Shown here piece after piece: positions 33,704 through 39,936 of a stretch of DNA of 53,063 nt (its first letter is position 1; each line of letters starts with the position of its first letter). Source of the stretch: Treponema sp. GTDB taxonomy: Bacteria > Spirochaetota > Spirochaetia > Treponematales > Breznakiellaceae. The position numbers were made by a program, and so were the translations under genes. The notes beneath the pieces were generated by a model, which was given only the letters and a program-made list of their open reading frames with translations, did no database searches and was not told the DNA's origin. The stretch covers positions 1 to 53,063 of the forward strand of contig WQSW01000014.1 in assembly GCA_009787695.1 (NCBI GenBank), given 5' to 3'.

Positions 33704-34066
33704 TTAGACCATCTCATCAAATAATAGACCGATAGCCTCTTTTAAATTCTCATGTAACCGTTGTAATTCCTCAGGAGGAATCTCTTTCAACACTTTATCG
33801 GTGTCTTTGTCAATTACCTTGACAATGATCTCGTTAGAGCTTTGATCAACTACAAATTGCAGTTTCTTGTTGAAAGCCTGTCCGATTCTTTCTAAATCAA
33901 TCAATTGTTTGTCATGTGCTGAAGATACCGGTTGTGAAGATTGATTTTCCTCAGGTTTTCCCTTTACTTCCGGTTTTGCTGCATGAACAGAATTTGCCGG
34001 ATTTCCCCGAGAATCAGGAATTGATACGGGCGGGATAGGGTTAAATCCCACGCTTGCTACTGACAT
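33704..34066 (-). CDS. flaG: FlaG family flagellar protein
   Basis: 120 residues. The C-terminal 70 residues (AFNKKLQFVVDQSSNEIIVK, VIDKDTDKVLKEIPPEELQR, LHENLKEAIGLLFDEMV) are a clear FlaG match. The N-terminal 50 residues are low complexity (Pro/Gln/Ser). FlaG in other bacteria affects filament length and assembly. It stands between flaB2 and fliD. The leader between flaB2 and flaG (34067-34417) is filled with stem-loops. Confidence 0.88.
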   Translation of the reverse strand: MSVASVGFNPIPPVSIPDSRGNPANSVHAAKPEVKGKPEENQSSQPVSSAHDKQLIDLERIGQAFNKKLQFVVDQSSNEIIVKVIDKDTDKVLKEIPPEELQRLHENLKEAIGLLFDEMV

Positions 34067-34417
34067 TTTTCACCTCCGTGTAAAAAATGCCCAACCACAT
34101 AAATCCTACTTGTTAAAAATCATTTTGATTTTTAACTTTGACCACTATGTGGCCGGGTTCATTACTTCCGCCTATCCTTGGCAGAAGCCTAACCGCTGTT
34201 CGCACAAACAAGGTTTTTATTACAAACTATGTTTGCGCGTTCAGATGATAAAGAGGGTAGTGAAGGCGCGAACTTCACTTTCCTCTATACTGCCTGGCCG
34301 CTTATTTAAGAAGTCAGGCAATCTGACCGCTGTTTCCAACGGTCAGACAGCGATAAAAAGACGACGTCCAGAAGCCTCTTTACCGGCAATTTTAATTGTC
34401 TCAAACAAATTTGAGAA
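34067..34417 (-). promoter_or_regulatory. Stem-loop array between flaB2 and flaG
   Basis: 351 bp without a gene, made almost entirely of hairpins: 34090-34157 (CCC/GGG and CCACATA/TATGTGG outside, inner GTTAAAAATCA/TGATTTTTAAC), 34165-34187, 34201-34239, 34252-34286 (AGTGAAG/CTTCACT core), 34291-34320 (TGCCTG/CAGGCA), 34322-34347 (8 bp, TCTGACCG/CGGTCAGA) and 34399-34416 (TCTCAAA/TTTGAGA, just after the flaB2 stop). Most imperfect pairs are C/A on the plus strand, thus G-U in the mRNA. No promoter is obvious. The array probably stabilises or processes the flaB2-flaG transcript. Confidence 0.6.
34165..34187 (-). promoter_or_regulatory. GGA-loop hairpin in the flaG leader (CsrA-type candidate)
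   Basis: In the transcript the 8-bp stem (CTTCTGCC with GGCGGAAG) displays the 7-nt loop AAGGATA. Together with the preceding CC it matches seven of eight positions of CARGGAUG. It is about 100 nt before the flaG start. The flaG Shine-Dalgarno region (ACACGGAG) offers a second GGA. Confidence 0.45.
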
Positions 34418-35272
34418 CTACGAAAGCAGCTGCAATACCGATTGTGACCGCAGATTGGCTTGCGCCAGCATTGCGGTTCCCGTCTGGCTAAGGATGGTTT
34501 CTTTTGTATAATCAACCATCTGGGAAGCCATATTGGCATCCCTGATTCGGGATTCGGCGGCTTGCAAATTTTCCGCTGCGATTGCTACGCCTTGAGCTGC
34601 AACCTCGAAACGGTTTTGATAAGCGCCAAGATCGGCACGTTGTTTTGAAACAAGTTTTAACGCGCTGTCAACTGTACCAATTGCTAGGTTTGCTTCTTGC
34701 GGGTCTGCAATAGAAAGCTTACCTTGATTACCCTGCGAGTCTGTCAAACCAAGTGCTGTTGAAGTCATATTGCCTACATAAATCCTTGCATTCTGATCCA
34801 TGTTTGCTCCAACCTGTAACTGCATTACTCTGCCTGTTGCAGAATCCATTGCAAATGCACCTGTTAACATATTCATGCCGTTAAATTGAGCATGGCTCGC
34901 TACTCGGTTAACTTCATCAACCAGCTGTGATACTTCGACTTGAATCTGCATACGATCTTCGTCTGAATAAATACCGTTGGCTGATTGAACTGCTAACTCC
35001 CTAAGACGGTGCAGGATATCCTGTGTTGTCTGAAGATAACCTTCAGTTGCTTGGATAAAGGACACACCGTTTTGGATATTGCGTTCTGCCTGAAGCAATC
35101 CGCGAATCTGGCTCCGCATTTTTTCGGAAACAGCAAGTCCGGATGCATCATCACCAGCGCGGTTAATTCTTAAACCGGAGCTTAATTTCTCCATGTTCTT
35201 GGTTAACGCGTCCTGGGTTACGCCGAGCTGCCGGTCGGCGTAAATGGCGCTCATGTTGTGATTAATAATCAT
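34418..35272 (-). CDS. flaB: Flagellin FlaB (core filament protein), copy 2
   Basis: 284 residues. The N-terminus [20 protein letters not shown] then [20 protein letters not shown] and the C-terminus ([20 protein letters not shown] then [20 protein letters not shown]) are the paired helical D0/D1 regions of spirochete FlaB, with a short variable middle. FlaB forms the core of periplasmic flagellar filaments and has no signal peptide. GGAGGG precedes the ATG. The leader is a long stem-loop array (35296-35601). It is similar to but clearly distinct from the FlaB encoded just upstream. Confidence 0.95.
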   Translation of the reverse strand: MIINHNMSAIYADRQLGVTQDALTKNMEKLSSGLRINRAGDDASGLAVSEKMRSQIRGLLQAERNIQNGVSFIQATEGYLQTTQDILHRLRELAVQSANGIYSDEDRMQIQVEVSQLVDEVNRVASHAQFNGMNMLTGAFAMDSATGRVMQLQVGANMDQNARIYVGNMTSTALGLTDSQGNQGKLSIADPQEANLAIGTVDSALKLVSKQRADLGAYQNRFEVAAQGVAIAAENLQAAESRIRDANMASQMVDYTKETILSQTGTAMLAQANLRSQSVLQLLS

Positions 35273-35295
35273 ATTCTACCCTCCATGTTATGCTT

Positions 35296-35318
35296 CTGCC
35301 CCGGCTATCCATGCCAGG
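35296..35318 (-). promoter_or_regulatory. GGA-loop hairpin 23 nt before flaB2 start (CsrA-type candidate)
   Basis: In RNA the 8-bp stem (GCCCTGGC with GCCGGGGC, one G-U) carries the loop ATGGATA. The Shine-Dalgarno context ACATGGAGGG repeats the ACAUGGA-like core. Position and loop parallel the flaB1 hairpin at 36571-36592. Confidence 0.5.
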
Positions 35319-35601
35319 GCCGTTCCGCAGGAGCGGTTTCTGAACGGTTCGCGCTTGTCCTGACAGTTGTCAGGTCCGCCGCCCTTCTTCCGCAAACAGA
35401 ACGAAACGGGTCTGTCTGTTATGTCAGACACGTTTTGAACTGCCCCGCGTGAGAAAAACCCATAGGATTTTTCTTTGGAGAGTTATTGTCAAAGATCCCT
35501 GAAACTAAAAAAACAAAAATAGTTTTTAGTTTCTCTTATGCCGGCTGTTTTATAAACTCCGGCAAACACAAAAGTTTTCCAAAAACAACTGTTTCCGGAA
35601 A
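35296..35601 (-). promoter_or_regulatory. Stem-loop array forming the flaB2 leader
   Basis: Eight or more hairpins in about 306 nt: 35296-35318; 35318-35345 (CCGTTC/GAACGG around CCGC/GCGG); 35357-35372 (CCTGAC/GTCAGG); 35402-35433 (AAACG and GTCTG pairs with one mismatch); 35450-35472 (10 bp with one G-U); 35471-35492 (CTTTG/CAAAG); 35499-35531 (11 bp GAAACTAAAAA/TTTTTAGTTTC); 35537-35562 (TGCCGG/CCGGCA plus GTTT/AAAC); 35572-35601 (7 bp, two G-U, 4 bp). I see no sigma28 promoter in the 418-bp gap, so flaB2 may be made from flaB1 readthrough. Confidence 0.65.
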
Positions 35602-35608
35602 ACACGGA

Positions 35609-35672
35609 TGAAAAAACTATCAGAGGAGGGAAGGCTTAATTCTTTTCCACGGTTAGGATCAAACCTCCCCTC
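35609..35672 (-). terminator. Candidate terminator of flaB1
   Basis: On the minus strand AGAGG...GGAGG pairs back with CCTCCTCT-type sequence (35620-35627 with 35662-35671), followed by six T at 35609-35614. The loop is long and contains smaller hairpins, so termination may be partial, allowing readthrough into flaB2. Confidence 0.4.
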
Positions 35673-35690
35673 TAGGTATATTATACTACA

Positions 35691-36545
35691 TTACTGCAGT
35701 AATGACAATACCGAAGTTGCTCTCTGATTTGCTTGTGCCAGCATGGCAGTTCCAGCCTGGTTAAGGATTTGATCCCTTACATAGTCAACCATTTGGTTAG
35801 CCATGTTGGTATCCCTTATCCTTGACTCGGATGCCTGCATGTTTTCCGCGCCTATATCCAAGCCGCGTACTGAGTGTTCCAAACGGTTTTGATAAGCGCC
35901 GAGGTCTGCTCTTTGTTTGTTGACAATTTTGAGCGCTGTATCCATGACGCCAATGGTCATGTTTGCACTGTCCGGTGTCTGCAAAGAGATAAAACTTTCG
36001 TCCATTGCGCGGATTCCAAGACCTTTTGCTGTCATGGTGCCGATGTAAACTTGCGTTCTTTGGTCCATGTTTGCGCCGATATGCAGCCACATTGAAGCGA
36101 CTACCATGTTTTCGCCTGTCATACGGGCAAAACGTCCTGTCAGCATGTTCATGCCGTTAAACTGGGCATGGCTTGCTATCCTGTCGACTTCGGCTACAAG
36201 ACCGGATACTTCTACCTGGATATAAAGCCTGTCTTCTTCGCTGTAGATACCGTTTGCAGCCTGGACGGCTAATTCCCTGATGCGCTGAAGGATATCTTGA
36301 GTTTCCTGAAGATAGCCTTCAGAAACCTGGATAAAAGATATACCGTTCTGTGCATTGGTTGAAGCTTGGTTAAGTCCTCTGATTTGGCTTCTTAATTTCT
36401 CAGAAACCGCCAGTCCTGACGCATCATCGCCAGCCCTGTTAATCCGAAGACCCGAGGAGAGTTTCTCCATGTTTTTGGTGAGGTAATTTTGTGTCACCTT
36501 GAGGGACCTGTCAGCGAACATCGCGCTGAGGTTGTGATTGATGAT
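35691..36545 (-). CDS. flaB: Flagellin FlaB (core filament protein), copy 1
   Basis: 284 residues from the ATG at 36545; AAGGAGGATC lies just upstream and the family start [15 protein letters not shown] fits, so a longer in-frame reading is rejected. Conserved N-terminal ([20 protein letters not shown]) and C-terminal ([20 protein letters not shown]) filament helices are complete. The middle ([20 protein letters not shown]) matches treponemal FlaB. A sigma28-type promoter (36701-36728) and a structured leader precede it, with a CsrA-like hairpin 25 nt before the start. Confidence 0.96.
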   Translation of the reverse strand: MINHNLSAMFADRSLKVTQNYLTKNMEKLSSGLRINRAGDDASGLAVSEKLRSQIRGLNQASTNAQNGISFIQVSEGYLQETQDILQRIRELAVQAANGIYSEEDRLYIQVEVSGLVAEVDRIASHAQFNGMNMLTGRFARMTGENMVVASMWLHIGANMDQRTQVYIGTMTAKGLGIRAMDESFISLQTPDSANMTIGVMDTALKIVNKQRADLGAYQNRLEHSVRGLDIGAENMQASESRIRDTNMANQMVDYVRDQILNQAGTAMLAQANQRATSVLSLLQ

Positions 36546-36570
36546 CATAAGATCCTCCTTGAATACTGTC

Positions 36571-36592
36571 CCGAAAGCATCCTTGCTCCCGG
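36571..36592 (-). promoter_or_regulatory. CsrA-type hairpin with CAAGGAUG before flaB1
   Basis: In the transcript CCG-pair, two consecutive G-U pairs and AGCA/TGCT close the loop AGGA; the primary sequence AGCAAGGATGCT contains CAAGGAUG, matching CARGGAUG of the known CsrA consensus at all eight positions. It ends 25 nt before the ATG, and the Shine-Dalgarno CAAGGAGGAUC gives a second site, a two-site layout like the B. subtilis hag leader. Regulation by CsrA is inferred, not shown. Confidence 0.55.
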
Positions 36593-36674
36593 TATAAAAA
36601 CCCAACCGGATTTTTATATGGCAGATTGTAAGGTCAGCCTTACTTTGTTTTTTACCGGTAACCGCGGAATTACC
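36571..36674 (-). promoter_or_regulatory. Stem-loop array in the flaB1 leader
   Basis: Four hairpins: 36571-36592 (above); 36593-36618 (11 bp TATAAAAACCC with GGATTTTTATA, one G-U in RNA, directly adjacent); 36628-36643 (GTAAGG-TCAG-CCTTAC); 36657-36674 (GGTAA/TTACC around CCGCGG). The A/T-rich second stem resembles those at 35450-35472 and 39169-39193. Confidence 0.6.
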
Positions 36675-36700
36675 TTAAAAAAACTACTCCGCCATTAGCA

Positions 36701-36728
36701 GCATCGGCAGATTTGGACAAATACTTTA
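36701..36728 (-). promoter_or_regulatory. Sigma28 (FliA)-type promoter of flaB1
   Basis: On the minus strand TAAA (complement of 36725-36728), 16-nt spacer, GCCGATGC (complement of 36701-36708), near the TAAA-N15-GCCGATAA consensus. An A/T-rich stretch upstream may be an UP element. The leader to the ATG would be about 150 nt. Confidence 0.7.
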
Positions 36729-36764
36729 CAATTATTTTTTAAATTTTAAAAAATTTTTTATCGC

Positions 36765-36793
36765 TTGTCATTACATTTAAAATTTGATAATAT
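36765..36793 (+). promoter_or_regulatory. Sigma70-type promoter of the rpsF operon
   Basis: TTGTCA (36765-36770), 17-bp spacer, TAATAT (36788-36793). It lies divergent to the flaB1 promoter, about 40 bp away across an A/T-rich tract. Confidence 0.7.
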
Positions 36794-36799
36794 GTGTTA

Positions 36800-36853
36800 G
36801 GGTTTCCCTAGCAGAAACCCATACCTCTTTTCTAGCCGAAAGGCTGGACATAT
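36800..36853 (+). promoter_or_regulatory. Structured leader of rpsF
   Basis: Hairpin 1: GGGTTTC (36800-36806) with GAAACCC (36814-36820). Hairpin 2: 7 bp (36831-36837 with 36842-36848, one plus-strand G-U) closed by a GAAA tetraloop. GCCG occurs in hairpin 2 and again just before the Shine-Dalgarno. Leaders of this operon in other bacteria can bind S6:S18 for feedback; whether this one does is inference. Confidence 0.45.
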
Positions 36854-36870
36854 GGCCGTAAGGAGGAACT

Positions 36871-37152
36871 ATGCGCCTATATGAACTTATGGTTATCTTC
36901 CCCATGGAAGAAGACCAGCACAAAGCGGGGCGGGAGCAGTTGCTTGCCGACCTTGCCGCAAACGGAGCCGAGATTGAAAAAACCGATGAAATCGGGGAAC
37001 GCACTCTCGCCTATGAAGTTAAAAAAAGAAAACAGGGAAGATACGTTCTTCTGGTAATTAAATCAGATCCTGCAAAAATTACCGTCCTTGATCGTATCTT
37101 CAAACTCAATGCCAATCTGCTTAAATATCTATTTGTTAGAATTGATGAATAG
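36871..37152 (+). CDS. rpsF: 30S ribosomal protein S6
   Basis: 93 residues, normal length. MRLYELMVIFPMEEDQ and the LAYEVKKRKQGRYVLLVIKS core with the RIFKLNANLLKYLFVR end are typical S6. AAGGAGG precedes the ATG. First gene of rpsF-ssb-rpsR-DUF2232-rplI-dnaB. S6 binds S18 on the 30S platform. Confidence 0.97.
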   Translation: MRLYELMVIFPMEEDQHKAGREQLLADLAANGAEIEKTDEIGERTLAYEVKKRKQGRYVLLVIKSDPAKITVLDRIFKLNANLLKYLFVRIDE

Positions 37153-37161
37153 GAAAACTGT

Positions 37162-37620
37162 ATGGCAGATTTAAATCATGTTGTTTTAATCGGACGCCTC
37201 ACAAGGGATGCGGAATTAAAATATACCGCAGGAGGGCAGGCTGTCAGTAAATTTTCCATTGCAGTAAACCGGCGGAAAAAAAACGGCGATCAATGGGAAG
37301 ACGAAGCTAATTTTTTTGATATTGTATTGTGGGGAAAGCAGGGTGAATCTCTTCAAGCATATCTTGTAAAAGGCAAGATGGTTGGAATTGACGGGGAACT
37401 CCGTCAGGACAGGTGGCAGCAGGACGGACAAAACAGGTCTAAAGTTGAAATAATTGCAAATTATATTCAGCTCTTGGGCGGTGGAGGTCAGTCTTCAGGC
37501 GACAGGCAAAACCAGAATGCAGGGTTTAATCAATCATCAGGTAACGGGCAAGGCGACAGTTCTTCCGGTGCTTCTTATCAGGGGAAAGATGAAGGCTTCC
37601 CCGATGATATTCCATTTTAA
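37162..37620 (+). CDS. ssb: Single-stranded DNA-binding protein
   Basis: 152 residues. The OB fold (LNHVVLIGRLTRDAELKYTA, NFFDIVLWGKQGESLQAYLV) is followed by a Gly/Gln/Ser-rich linker and the acidic tip D-E-G-F-P-D-D-I-P-F used to recruit replication and repair partners. It lies 9 bp after rpsF, in the conserved S6-SSB-S18 order. Confidence 0.97.
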   Translation: MADLNHVVLIGRLTRDAELKYTAGGQAVSKFSIAVNRRKKNGDQWEDEANFFDIVLWGKQGESLQAYLVKGKMVGIDGELRQDRWQQDGQNRSKVEIIANYIQLLGGGGQSSGDRQNQNAGFNQSSGNGQGDSSSGASYQGKDEGFPDDIPF

Positions 37621-37635
37621 TTAAGGAGAAATTTT

Positions 37636-37980
37636 ATGTCAGACGATAGATATTTTGATAACGAACACGGTTCACGCCACGATAGAGACAGAGATAGGGA
37701 TCGTGACCGAGATATGCAGATGGATGATCGCGACGGTGATGATCGCGGACGCGGCGGAAAAGGCGGAAAAGTTTTTTATAAAAAGAAAATATGCAAATTT
37801 TGCGCGCAAAAATTGAAGATCGATTATAAAGAAGCAGAAACACTCAGACGCTTTATTACAGAAAGAGGAAAAATTCTTCCAAGAAGAATTACAGGAACAT
37901 GCGCAAAACATCAGCGCGCGCTGGCTCTTGCAATAAAGCAGGCAAGAAGTATCGCACTTCTTCCTTTTGTTGCAGATTAA
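37636..37980 (+). CDS. rpsR: 30S ribosomal protein S18 with Asp/Arg-rich N-terminal extension
   Basis: 114 residues against the usual 70-90. The core ([60 protein letters not shown]) is normal S18, including a Cys/His set (C-x2-C, then T-C-A-K-H) that may bind zinc. The first about 45 residues are a charged extension rich in alternating D-R pairs and glycine. AAGGAG precedes the ATG. The extension is probably disordered; its role is unknown. Confidence 0.95.
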   Translation: MSDDRYFDNEHGSRHDRDRDRDRDRDMQMDDRDGDDRGRGGKGGKVFYKKKICKFCAQKLKIDYKEAETLRRFITERGKILPRRITGTCAKHQRALALAIKQARSIALLPFVAD

Positions 37981-38004
37981 AACAGATTGTTATAAATCTT
38001 TTTT

Positions 38005-39105
38005 ATGCAGGAAAAAGACCGCGTTTCTGAAGAAACTCCCGCTTCTGAAGAAGCGTCCGCTTCTTCAGAAACTATTAATAATATTGATATTATCCGCAAT
38101 AAAACAACTCTTATAATAATAGCAGTATGTGTTGCAATAAGTATAATTTTTATGAAGAGCGGTTTTTTATCAATGTTTTATCTTGCACCTTTGGGGTATG
38201 CGGCTCTTATTTCCGGATCAATGCAAATTACATTTGCCGCTATCGCCCTTGTAAATATTATCGTTACAATATTTATTAATTTATTCAGCGGCAACAATCA
38301 ATTTTCTCTGTTTGAAGGAAATCTTTTAATAGAAATATTATATTTTTCTGCAATCTTTTTTATGTTTATTTGGATTGCAGGCGGAAAAAGAATCAGAACA
38401 GCATACAGGCTGATTTTATCTTCTGCAGCAGTATCCGCTGCATTTTTTATTTTTGTTTGGAGAAACGAAAGTTTTAATTCATTATTAAATGATTTATCCC
38501 GATCATTGTCATTCTTCTTTAATAATGAATTAAGAAATGAAGCTTTACTAAATCAAGAAACATCGCAAATTAATGCTGAAGCTGCAAGAGAATCTGTGCT
38601 TGAAATGATAAAAAGTATTTCTTTGCGCGGAGGTCTTTTTTTCAGTATGCTTTTAATGTTTTTTATTAATTATCAATTAACTTATGCTTTTATATTATTA
38701 ACAAAAAGATTTAAAATAAAAGCGGCAGAAAAATTTTTAACAGAAAAAAAACAAAAGTTTCCTTTAGGGATAATTAACTTTCTTGCGCCTGCAAATGCAA
38801 TATGGTTTTTATCAGGTTCATTGGCGACTGTTTTAATTGCAAGATTATACAAAATAGAAATTATTGAAATTTTAGCATGGAATGTCTTTATTATTTGTGC
38901 TATAATTTTTCTTACGCAAGGCGCAGGTATATTAATGCTCTATTTAGAAAGAAAATCTGCCGTTTTTAGATTAATATTCGGTTTTTTATTATTTTTTACT
39001 GTATTAAGCCCTTTAAGCGCGGCCGCACTTGTTGCCTTGATCCTTTTAGGAATTGCAGAAATCTGGCTGCCGATAAGGGCGTTGATTAGTAAGGAAGAAA
39101 ATTAA
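38005..39105 (+). CDS. DUF2232-like multi-pass membrane protein
   Basis: 366 residues with an acidic/Ser N-terminus and about eight membrane segments (for example TLIIIAVCVAISIIFMKSGF and LLIEILYFSAIFFMFIWIAG). Its place between rpsR and rplI and its layout fit the DUF2232/YybS family also found next to rplI in other bacteria. Function unknown; inner membrane. A hairpin terminator-like sequence follows. Confidence 0.65.
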   Translation: MQEKDRVSEETPASEEASASSETINNIDIIRNKTTLIIIAVCVAISIIFMKSGFLSMFYLAPLGYAALISGSMQITFAAIALVNIIVTIFINLFSGNNQFSLFEGNLLIEILYFSAIFFMFIWIAGGKRIRTAYRLILSSAAVSAAFFIFVWRNESFNSLLNDLSRSLSFFFNNELRNEALLNQETSQINAEAARESVLEMIKSISLRGGLFFSMLLMFFINYQLTYAFILLTKRFKIKAAEKFLTEKKQKFPLGIINFLAPANAIWFLSGSLATVLIARLYKIEIIEILAWNVFIICAIIFLTQGAGILMLYLERKSAVFRLIFGFLLFFTVLSPLSAAALVALILLGIAEIWLPIRALISKEEN

Positions 39106-39130
39106 AATAAAAAGGTAAAACTTTTTATTT
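39105..39130 (+). terminator. Hairpin at the end of the DUF2232-like gene
   Basis: AAATAAAAAG (39105-39114) pairs with CTTTTTATTT (39121-39130) over a 6-nt loop, starting at the stop codon and running into T-rich sequence. Confidence 0.5.
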
Positions 39131-39150
39131 AATTATATTTAGTTTATTTA

Positions 39151-39336
39151 GCCTCTACTCCGAGGCATGAGAAAAACCTTAAAGATTTTTCTCTAGTCCA
39201 TTTAATTAAAATGGTCAAATAAACAAACAGTTGCTTTTTTGCAACTGAATTTTAAAATTGATATTCCGTAAAACTTTTCGGGATATCTGATACAAAGCAT
39301 ATTTGTATCATGATAAAAATATTAAAATTTTTATCA
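39151..39336 (+). promoter_or_regulatory. Seven-hairpin leader of rplI
   Basis: Stems: GCCTC/GAGGC 39151-39166; GAGAAAAA/TTTTTCTC 39169-39193; CCATTT/AAATGG 39198-39214; CAGTTGC/GCAACTG 39228-39247; 9 bp with one G-T 39260-39287; TGATACAAA/TTTGTATCA 39288-39310; TGATAAAAAT/ATTTTTATCA 39311-39336. The last three touch without a single spacer base and AAGGAG begins directly after the last. Such a chain is very unlikely by chance and resembles the flaB leaders. Confidence 0.7.
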
Positions 39337-39348
39337 AAGGAGCTTGGT

Positions 39349-39915
39349 ATGAAAGTTATTTTGAACAAGGATCATGTACCTCTTGGCGAAGAGGGCGACG
39401 TAAAGGATGTAGCAAAAGGTTATGCGCGTAATTATCTTTTTCCAAGAGGAATAGCGCTTCCTTACACTTCGCGTATGATTAAATTAATCGAAAACAGAAG
39501 AGCGGAAATTGATGCACGCAAAGAACAAAAAAGACTTGATGCAAGAGGCTTAAAAGAAAAACTTGATACTCTTGAATTAACAATTACTATGCCGGCAGGG
39601 GCAAACGGAAGACTTTACGGGGCTGTTACAAATCAAACTATTGCAGATGAACTTGTAAAAAACGGTTTTCAGATCGAAAGAAAACGTATTGAACTTTCAG
39701 GAAATGGATTTAAAAGTGTCGGAAAATATAAAGCGGCAATTAAACTTTACGAGAATCAAAGTGCAGAAATTTCCATTACTATTGCAGCAACAGAAATAAA
39801 AACAGAAACTGCATCTCCAAAACCTGCTCCGCGCAAAGGAAGAAGGGAAAGGGAAGCAAAAGAAAACGAAGAACAAGCGGCGAACCCCGAAGGACAGGCA
39901 TCAGAAGAAAAATAA
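39349..39915 (+). CDS. rplI: 50S ribosomal protein L9
   Basis: 188 residues from the ATG at 39349; AAGGAGCTTGGT precedes it, and M-K-V-I-L-N-K-D is the family start, so a longer in-frame reading is rejected. L9 features are the two domains joined by a long helix: VPLGEEGDVKDVAKGYARNY, LFPRGIAL, and the C-terminal GRLYGAVTNQTIADEL. It extends 35-40 residues beyond usual L9 with a Pro/Arg/Glu-rich tail. The leader is the seven-hairpin array. Confidence 0.96.
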   Translation: MKVILNKDHVPLGEEGDVKDVAKGYARNYLFPRGIALPYTSRMIKLIENRRAEIDARKEQKRLDARGLKEKLDTLELTITMPAGANGRLYGAVTNQTIADELVKNGFQIERKRIELSGNGFKSVGKYKAAIKLYENQSAEISITIAATEIKTETASPKPAPRKGRREREAKENEEQAANPEGQASEEK

Positions 39916-39936
39916 TGCGCATAACATGGGTTGTGT

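Noticed and set aside
35296-35601. Insertion element or mobile repeat in the flagellin gap
   Set aside because: No transposase, target duplication or terminal repeats; the hairpins differ from each other in sequence.
35440-35620. Sigma28 promoter for flaB2
   Set aside because: No TAAA-N15-GCCGAT-like pair on the minus strand; a TTGACA at 35485-35490 has no matching -10.
36546-36605. Longer FlaB starting about 20 codons earlier
   Set aside because: The added residues are not conserved, cover the leader hairpins, and the strong Shine-Dalgarno is at the internal ATG.
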